DNA from: Numida meleagris
Taxonomy: Eukaryota > Chordata > Aves > Galliformes > Numididae
Reading direction: 5' to 3'
Length of the DNA stretch: 64,000 nt
Assembly: GCF_002078875.1 (NCBI RefSeq)
Contig: NC_034411.1
Coordinates: 4,925,180-4,989,179 of the forward strand
Each line of letters begins with the position of its first letter. Position 1 is the stretch's first letter. Positions 53,101-62,100 of this stretch are shown here, piece by piece. A program made the position numbers and the translations under genes. The notes beneath the pieces were generated by a model. The model worked only from the letters and a program-made list of their open reading frames with translations. It was not told where the DNA came from and did no database searches.

Positions 53101-56100
53101 AATGTGAAACGATGGGGGAGATGATAACTGATTGTTGCTCTGGAGTGATGATGAAGTGCCTATATGTAGACACTTGTTCCTTTTTGCCTTTCAGCTAAAA
53201 ATCTGACCAAGTTATTGTTCCTTGATAGCGAAGTCTCATTTGTTTATAAGCAGGCAGAAAAACGTTCTTGCAAACAACAAGAGCTTCCCTGCTTTGCTTT
53301 GGTGGAAGTACTGAAGGCAGTCATGCTACATCATGTCCAGCAGGGTCAAGACATCAGAGCTCAGTAGTACATTTTGCACTCTTTTACCCATTACTAGGCC
53401 TTGCCCTGCTGCTGTCCAAGAACATTTTGCTATAATAAACTAATGGGAGACGACTGGATTTTCCCCCACTAGTAGAAGAAATATTCATTCACTGATTTTG
53501 TTGGTTTTATACATGTAATAATCTATCAACTACCATTGTATTTAAGGATAAGGCATGGCTACATTTAAACTAGGAGTGAGATTTTGATTGAGATGACCTT
53601 GTTTGAGGAGAAGTCACAGGTCTGTACTGTGAATGCTGGTATCGTTTAAATTTGTTACTATTGAGCCTCAGAAAGAGCTCCTGGTGGCATCACATAAACT
53701 TGGGTTTATCTCAAATGATAGAGAGCAAGAATCAACAATCATCTCCATTCTAATCTGTGTACTTTGAAATGAGACATCGTGCAAAATTACCGTTTTTGTC
53801 TCCGAGGAGCTGGAGCACACTGATACAATGACACATATTTAATCGGAAGCAATATATTTAATAAGAAGGAATTATGTGACAGAAATGTGACTAAATGACA
53901 TGGGAACTGCTTAGAGATATCAAGACGCAAAATTTACACTTTCGATTCCATTTCTATGAAATGAACATTTAAAGGTCAGGAAGAAAGGCTAGTATTTGCA
54001 TTTAAATGGGGATATTTTAAGTTGAAATGGTGATTGCTGACCTCTGTTCTGACTTAAGTGGATTTTTTGCTTTGTTTTTCAGACTCAGAATGAAGCATCC
54101 AAAGCCAAGTAAAAATACTATAAATCAGTAAAATGCTAAAGCTAGCTCTCAGGTTCTACCTTATTGGCATCTATTTTCTCATACTTAGTCTTCAAATTAT
54201 TCTGTGCTCAGTCAATTTAATGAGGTACTTTGTGTAGTTGTAAATAGAAGTTGGCTTTACAGCCTAACCACCATGGAGTCTTTTGAAAGTGAATATTTAA
54301 CAAATTCCAGGAATCTGACCAAGAATATACTACAGGTAGCTGGAAATCAACAAGTTCACGCTCTTCATTCTCACAGAGCGCTTGCATTTCTCACGTCGTA
54401 TACCGGACACCTGAGAAGTTTATGCAGTTTGATATTGCATTGTTCAGCACGTTGTATACCCAAGTTTAACTCAAAGTTTTTGAGTTTTTTCTTTCTGCCT
54501 ACTCAGTGCTGAGGAGTGAGATGTTGCTGGATACCTCCAGCCTCGGCTACGTTTCCCTCTGGACCTTGTATTGCAGTGTGCTGCTGGGAGCCGGGGCTCA
54601 TTTTGTTTTGCGTTGGCTGGAAATATTAATGCAGAAAAAAATCCCTTTTCCCTTTCTGCCCTTGTTCTGTGGTGTAGGTAGGCTAGGTGGCTGATGGCAA
54701 TGCAGCTGCGGCTTCTCCCCAGTTTCCCACTTGGGCCAGGCAGGCTAACACAGAAGTCATAATCCTGAGAGTCAGATTTGCTGTCCTTGTAATGCAGACA
54801 CCCATTCTGCTGATAGTGTGCCAGGTTCGACTTGGGGAAACTTGTCTTATGCAAAGGTTCCCAAAGAAAATTCTACCTGCAGTGTCACACTGCCTACAAG
54901 CGTGCGGAAAAAATAACAGGTTACGTTCTGAGAACTGCCTTGAAGATGTCACCTGCATCGTCTTCTGATCTGTCAAGAGGAGCAGTGAAATTTCCACTTA
55001 CTTATTAAAGATCTTTCTCACTACAGGGGTCAGGTAACATAGAGTATGTGGGAGATATGCATGTAACCTAAAATAGATTTACAAGATTCTCATGTTTGAA
55101 GAGAGACCCGCTACACTTAAAGTTTTGCTAAGTAAATCTGTTTTTTTTTTTACATGCTGTATATTGGGCTGTAGATTATCTCTGCAATTGGGTAGCATTT
55201 GGACTGCCTGTGTATTTATTCTCTTTAAATACACGATGCATTTCAAAACTGCTAAAGAGGGGATTTGAGTAGTTTCAGATATTTCACTGATGTGGTCTTC
55301 CTGAAAGTTTCTGGCTTTCCAGTCACATGGTTGTGGCCCCTCTTCATCATTTTGAAATATGAGGTACTCATACAAGCTATTGGAAGCTACCTAGATGAAC
55401 CGGCACGTGCACGTAGTCAGAAAACTGGAGAAAAACAGCACAGCAGGAGAGGGCTTTTTCCCCCTCGGTAATGTCATGTCTTAAGCCTTACTGGCAATAA
55501 TATGCTCAGCCAGAAATATGAGTTTTTAATTGACCCTGCCCTTTTAATAAATCATGTCCAGTCTTAAAGATTCCTGTTCCCACAGACTTCAGTAGAGGTG
55601 AAAGGTCAGCCCTCCTTGCAAGTGCTGGCCTCTCAGAAAAGGAAGAAATCCTTCTTTGCTCAGCCCCCACTTCGGGGCAAAACAAGATATTGAATTTCGA
55701 GTTTCATCTGTGCTGCCTCATGAGTGACTTCCAAAGCTGCTGGGGTGGTTTCTTGTTTTGTTCTTTTTTTTTCCTTCTGAAAATACTGCATTGCGGCGTA
55801 TGATCTTGTGGACCTGAGGTGTCAATACATTTGTTCAGTCAGAAACAGGCTTGCTTTCTTGTGCACGACTTTGTGACTCTTGCTCCTCTGAAAGGAAGTG
55901 TTTCTCTCCTCATGTTGCCTCTCAATAATTAATTATTTTTATTTGTTGTGATCAGTTTCTGATGACAGCTTTATAACAAGACACCTATGTCTCCGTGATG
56001 GACATGACTGTTGTTTTCTTATTAATGCTGAGAGGTGCCGGTGCTCATGGCTGAGCAGTCAAGTAAATGAAAGGACACAACTTCCTGCAATCGTGTTCCC

Positions 56101-59100
56101 TAGTGACAAAATTCTGCCTGAATAGAAGCTGTAGGAAGGCTACTGTATTCTGGTTTTGCTTCTCAAAGAACAGTTTTGAAACTTATGTGTTTCCTTTGCC
56201 TGTACGGACCATCACATAGTATGTAAATGAAGTAACTGGTTGATTTTCAGCTGTGAAGGAGTCAATCTGCAGAAGAAATCTAGAGTATTTTGATGGATAT
56301 ATTTGCACTCTTCCCTGACATCTACAGCGTTGTCGTATTTTTGTTACTGTTCTTTCATCAAAGATGTGTCATACAGTCAAGTGTTCTGGTACCTGTTGAT
56401 GTGGCTTTGGGGATAATCTAAAAAGAGACCTGTTTTTAGTAGTAAACAATTCATTGTGCTAGCAACTAGAGCTAGCATAAGTGTTCTTATATGAGCAAGA
56501 CTGATGCTTCCTGAATAAGAATTTAAATTAGTTCTGCTTTTCAAGTTTTGAACATCAAACACTTACTTTTGACCTTGGGCTTAACCATTGTATTTTTTTT
56601 TTCTAGATGTGTTGGATATTAGACAGAGCTTCTGTAGACCAACATCTTCACCGTAATAGTGTGACAGAGGTTATGCTGTTCTTAGTAAACACAGTGTGCT
56701 TGTAGACATAAAATTGCTTTCTACTAAAACCTTTTAAGTACATATTTCCCCACCAGGAAGTAACAAAATATTCTTAGTTGAGGAAGGCGAGACTATTTAA
56801 AAACCCAGATTCTTAGTGTAGATACTTCTAAATTCAGAGCTCATTAATCAATTTTACAGTCAGAGTAGCAAAAAGAAGTGTGTCATCTCGAGTTGTGATT
56901 ATTTGCATCAACAGCAGCAGTTTACAATGTGACTTGTTTACTAAGGAAATAAGTAGGAAAAATGAAAAAAAGAAATTTCCCCAAATGACACAGTATTTTA
57001 AATTGGAGGTTATATAACAAGTAGGAAGCAGCCAAGAAAAGTTACGGTTCTTGCTTTTTGCAGAGTGAAGAGTGAACTTTTGACATGCTGACTTAGATTT
57101 CTTGTCTGAATTTACCTTGTTGGAGATGCACTAGCTTCGTATCTTGTGACATTCAGCTGGGACCCCGTTACTTCTTTACAGCTACAGCCAAATTCATGAG
57201 TCAGAAGAATCCTTCACTTTATTTCATCCAAAGCCGTTTTTACAAGCGGCACTAGCATTTTCACATGTCTACTGGGGACGTTGATGAGGGGAAGAAAATA
57301 AATGGAGTAATAAAAGTGAGAAGATAATTGTCAGGAAAATGAAATGGGAAAAGAGAAAAAGTGGTTTAATCTTAAGAAAGCAGAGCCAACGTGGGGTAGG
57401 ATTCACTTCTGTTTTCTCCAGTATGCTTTTGTTAAAGTGGAAACTAACTTGCTGAACGAATGAGAAACTCCTATGTCAATCTGTGGAGAGGAGAAATAGC
57501 AGAATATATTCACAGTCCTGTGAAGCTGGCCCTTCCAGCTTCATTTCAATTTCCCTAATGCTAACAGCCTAGAAAACAGCAATATAGCTGGATTTCTGCT
57601 GCCGCGCCTTATTAAACACTGCTGCTTATACAGGCGCTGAGCAGATCCCAGTGGTACTGCAGGGCACAGGAGTTATGCCTGGCTATGAGAGGGGCAGCCG
57701 GAGTTTCTGCATCACATAATGTATGGCCTGTAGGGTTTCAAAAGCTGTCGAAGAGATGCTAGGAACCTGGAGCTCCCAGCAGCCCCTATAGTGTAGAAGG
57801 GACTAAGAATCTTACTTTTTTTTTATGAAAAAAAACAACAACCCTAGAGAAATGCAGCACTGTAAGAAGACAGATGCATTTTCTTGATGTGGATTGGATG
57901 ATTTTCTTCATGTGGAAGCAAGGAAGTAGGGAAAGAGATGCTCACTTTCAGTATCAGGTGCAAATTTCTGTCTGTTACCCATAGCTCCTCATGGGCTCCT
58001 CAGCCTTCACCCAAAGAGCTGCCCAAGTCTTGAGATTCTGTTTGCTGGAGAATGATGCTCTATCACGAAACATGTAAGAAGACATTTTGGGATACATTTT
58101 AAACAAATATTTGCAACAAGTGGTGATTCTGATTTTTTCTTCTCTTTTCGTCTTTAGTGGTACTTTGCAAAACAGGTGAAATCCAAATTGTGCCATTAGC
58201 TACACTGAAATAGATCTTTGAAGAGTTGTTCAGTCAGAGAAATCACTATTTGTGAACTGTACATGTGTGATCCTGTTGGGATTTTGAGGTATCTTGAAAG
58301 GCTTTTTTTAAACAAATTGTCTTTTCTCATCCAGTACTTAAGTATTCTCCTGTGTTTTGAATATTCAGTCGCTCCATTACCTGTGGTTGCATACACATGT
58401 ACACTGTTTAGAGTCGGTGCCACGAACATGGCAGTCCATTTGCTTATCTATGTAATGACAAACAATTTCATAATTTTCCCTTTAGTAGCATTTGAAAACC
58501 GTAAATATAGCAAAATATAAAGCTATCTCAATACAAAATGATATTGACAGCCAACTGAGAAGTTAATCACGATGCAATTAAGAAGGGTGTTCATAGAGCT
58601 TTCTGTTTGTAAATGGAAGACACAGCAGCAACAGGGACACATGTGTTAGAAACTCAATCAAGTAAGTGGCAACCACTCAGTTCTCCAGCTACCTGAAGTG
58701 TGTGTGACATGCAGGCACTTTTGCAATTATGAATTCTCATTTGCTCTGATATGTCTATCCTTTTGCTGCCTTTCTGTGGACTTTATTTTCAAGGACGAGT
58801 AGTCACACACTGTCAAAATAAACCACTGCAAAAATGAGTCCTTTACTCCTCTGCTGATCTGAAGAAATTCTAGCTGAGTGTTCATCTTCATATCCTGGCA
58901 TTTCCAGTTCCCTTTAAAATGCATGTTTTAAGAATTTTGTCAAAGCTTACAGATTAAAAGATAAAATTAGATGCTCAGAGATGCATAATGACAGTTCAAG
59001 GCGACAATTTCCCTCCATATGAAGTCTTCATTGTACGATGTCAAGAACCATTTGTTAATTTTTTCTAACTCTGAATGGATTCAGGTCCTGTGAAGTTTAA

Positions 59101-62100
59101 AGTCTCATTTTTACTTCATGCTTAGCTTTTGAAAAAATCTGCTTGATAATACAAGGATTCTAACTTAGTCTGACACTTCAGTGGAAATTCGAAGTTGTCT
59201 TTTCTGTCCTTGTTATGTTCCTTTTCTGCCAATGAAAATATTGCAGCATGGAGATTGTCAGTCATCAAATAGCACTAGGATAGGTTTCCTTATTAGTTTT
59301 GGCTGTCAGAAGTGTGTATGGAGCATAACACAGAGTGGTTTCAAATCCCTCAGTACCCAGACGTGACTTGATAAAAGGACGAGACTTCATCCCCTCTCCC
59401 CCTTTATTTTAAATAATATTATTTTCCCAATACATGCTAGATCTGAATGGATTTGCTTCTACAGCACAAGGTCTTGATGTGTTTGCATGTACTGTGTAGT
59501 AGTTTCTTGTTCATAGCATATATTTTGATTTAGGAACTGGTAAGTTGGAATGAGGATATAAGAATACAGCTAGCAATTAATGTTTAATGTCTCCAAAAGT
59601 TTCCTATAATCTTGTATGCCTGGACTTGCAAGAAGAATGACACACACCGAGGAGTAGATTTAATTAGATGTCAGCTAAACTAATTTATTTACAGATGTAT
59701 CTGGCAAAAAGTTGTGTAGTGCACTGCAGGTTCAATTCGTATTCATCAATTTTAGTAGGGCTGCCATGAGTCGCTCTCCCTTCCTGATCTGATTTTTGTC
59801 TGTGGCCCTCTTGACCCCACGACAGGCATTAGAGCCCAGCCAGAGTCTTTCACTTTTGTCGTCATCACCTTTCAACTGATTTCAAGCAACCAGACTTCCA
59901 TGGAAAGGATACTTGCCCTGGCTGCCTGCCACATGCTAATTGGTTTAGTTCAAGCAGCTACATCCTGATCCGCCTGTATGGATACTGAACGTGGTGGTGG
60001 TGATGGTACAGAAAGTAATTTGAATATGCAAGAGAAAATCATTCTCTATTCTGACAAGCCCATCAAACCCAAAGAAATTGTATCTTATTGTGAGCCCATG
60101 GCTATGAAGGTTGATTGCACTTGAAAAAATACATATGTGAGGCAAATACCTTGCCATCTAGTACAGATGATGCCCTACTCAGAGCTCTTTCAAACCCAAC
60201 TAACATAAATAGGGCTGTTAGCCATAAACAAGAAAAGGTGTACGACCTCCTTCATTCTGCTTGACCAACCAGCTCTGCCCTGTCTTTGAGACTGCACTAA
60301 TTATACTTTCTCATTCCAGCTTTGTATTAATTTTTTTTTAAATTAAAAATAAATAGCTAAAACAACCCCTTAGAGGTGGTATCCCAGGAACAGAATTCTT
60401 TGGGGGTATTTTGCTCGAGTTAAGCTTGTTTTCATCCATTTTCCTGAAGGACATGGAGGATAGATGTCACTTCTGTGATCTTAGTTATGTATGTTAAAGC
60501 TAAAGGAATAGTTAAAAGGTTACAGCTAAACTTGACCTTAAACCTGTTTGATGTTCCCATCTTCCATCTGCTGATAGATCCTCTCAAGTGAAGGTCACTG
60601 CTTCAGCATAAGAAGTTCCTTACTTCTGTGTAATCTTTGTGTGCCTCATAAAAATTGTACAGACAAAAGGGGATATCGGGGGGCTGCTGACTTGTAGCTT
60701 CCGAATAAGGAAAGCCAGGTCTCCCTATTGATCTGTTTCCCTGCAAACACACATTTTAAAACTGGACGAGATTTTAGCTTATTTATCAAGACAGGTTATC
60801 TGTCTGGTGTGTTTATTGTTTTTCTCTCAGTGGTTGTGTGAGGAGTGCTTCTATCCTTAGGTATTTGTTACTTCTTGTTAAGCCTAAATGTTATCTTCCT
60901 TCATTCAGCCCTTTGATATGCAATAATACATACCTTTAGAGTAACCCAAATAACTTTCTTTGTGCTTTGCATTGGCAGCTCTTACGGCTATGGAAGCTGC
61001 TAAGTCCCATGACTACTTCTTCATTCCATCAGCCCAAGAATGCCCTGACCTTCTTCAAGAACTGTTAGCTGCACTACTCTAGATAGGTCTTGTGCTACAC
61101 TGAAGTATGTCAGAAATGCCCAGCACTTCATAAAGCACTGAACTGAGCAACTTGACCAGTTCCTGTCACTTCTATTTGGTCCCCTGCTCTGTCACAAGTG
61201 GAGAAACACGTGCAGGACAGGGCTTTGTTTCTGCTGGTATTTTGCTGCTTTTCCTCAGCGCGTGCGAGCTGCTGTCTAGAGAATTAAGTGCCGAGTTTGC
61301 AGTTATGAGTTTGTTTGCTGCATGACTGAAAAATCGGGCCAACCCTTTTGGTTTTTTCTTTTTTTTTTTTTTTTCCAATCTCATTTTGTATTTTAGTCAG
61401 CCCGGAGCCTCAGTCCTTTTTGAACTCCCTGCAGTTTGTCTCCATCAGTTCTGGGAGTCAGCATGGTGCAGGGGTTAGGCAATAAATCTGGGTTCCTGGC
61501 GCTGGTTCAGACTTCCCGTGTGATCTTGATAAATCATTTACCCTTATTGCCTCAATTATGAAACTAAAAGAGGTAATATTTACTTAACTCAGTGGTACTG
61601 TAAAGTTAAAATGTTTCAGAGCTTCTCCGCCTATTACTCTGGCTAGCTGTGCATCTTTTATCTTTATTCCCTTCCATACTGAACTTTTTTTTTTAGCATC
61701 TCTTTGTTCTCCGTTTTTTCACACTTTTTTCTTCCCTTTTTTCTTCTCTCCTTCGTTTGCTGCTGCCCATTTTATATTTGAATTGTTTTCTTATTGTGGA
61801 GGGCAATGCTTTGTGGTTTGCGATCTGTCAGTGTGTGCTCCATCCCAAAGCTCTCCCCTTGGAAGTCTTCAGTGTTTTGCTGCATTATTGGTGGGTTTTG
61901 TCCAAGCTTTGCAGAACTGCAACTCTGTAATATGCTTCTGCTTTGCTAGTACCCCTTCATTGTTTTCAGCTCTTTTCTTATAAATACATGTTGCCATATC
62001 AGATATTCTGCCTGTGCTTTTTTCTTTCCCCTTTTATATTGGTGTACGAAGCAATAACTAGGAAATTGTCCTACATTCTCAGTTCTACAGTAGCAGAATG

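Noticed and set aside
54683..54997. Overlapping ORFs on both strands around exon 54731
   Set aside because: Only the frame used for exon 54731-54809 fits the phase chain; the others are probably its shadows.
58196..58429. 77-codon ORF between exons 58811 and 58011
   Set aside because: Coding-like in part, but the acceptor is poor and the flanking exons join in phase without it.
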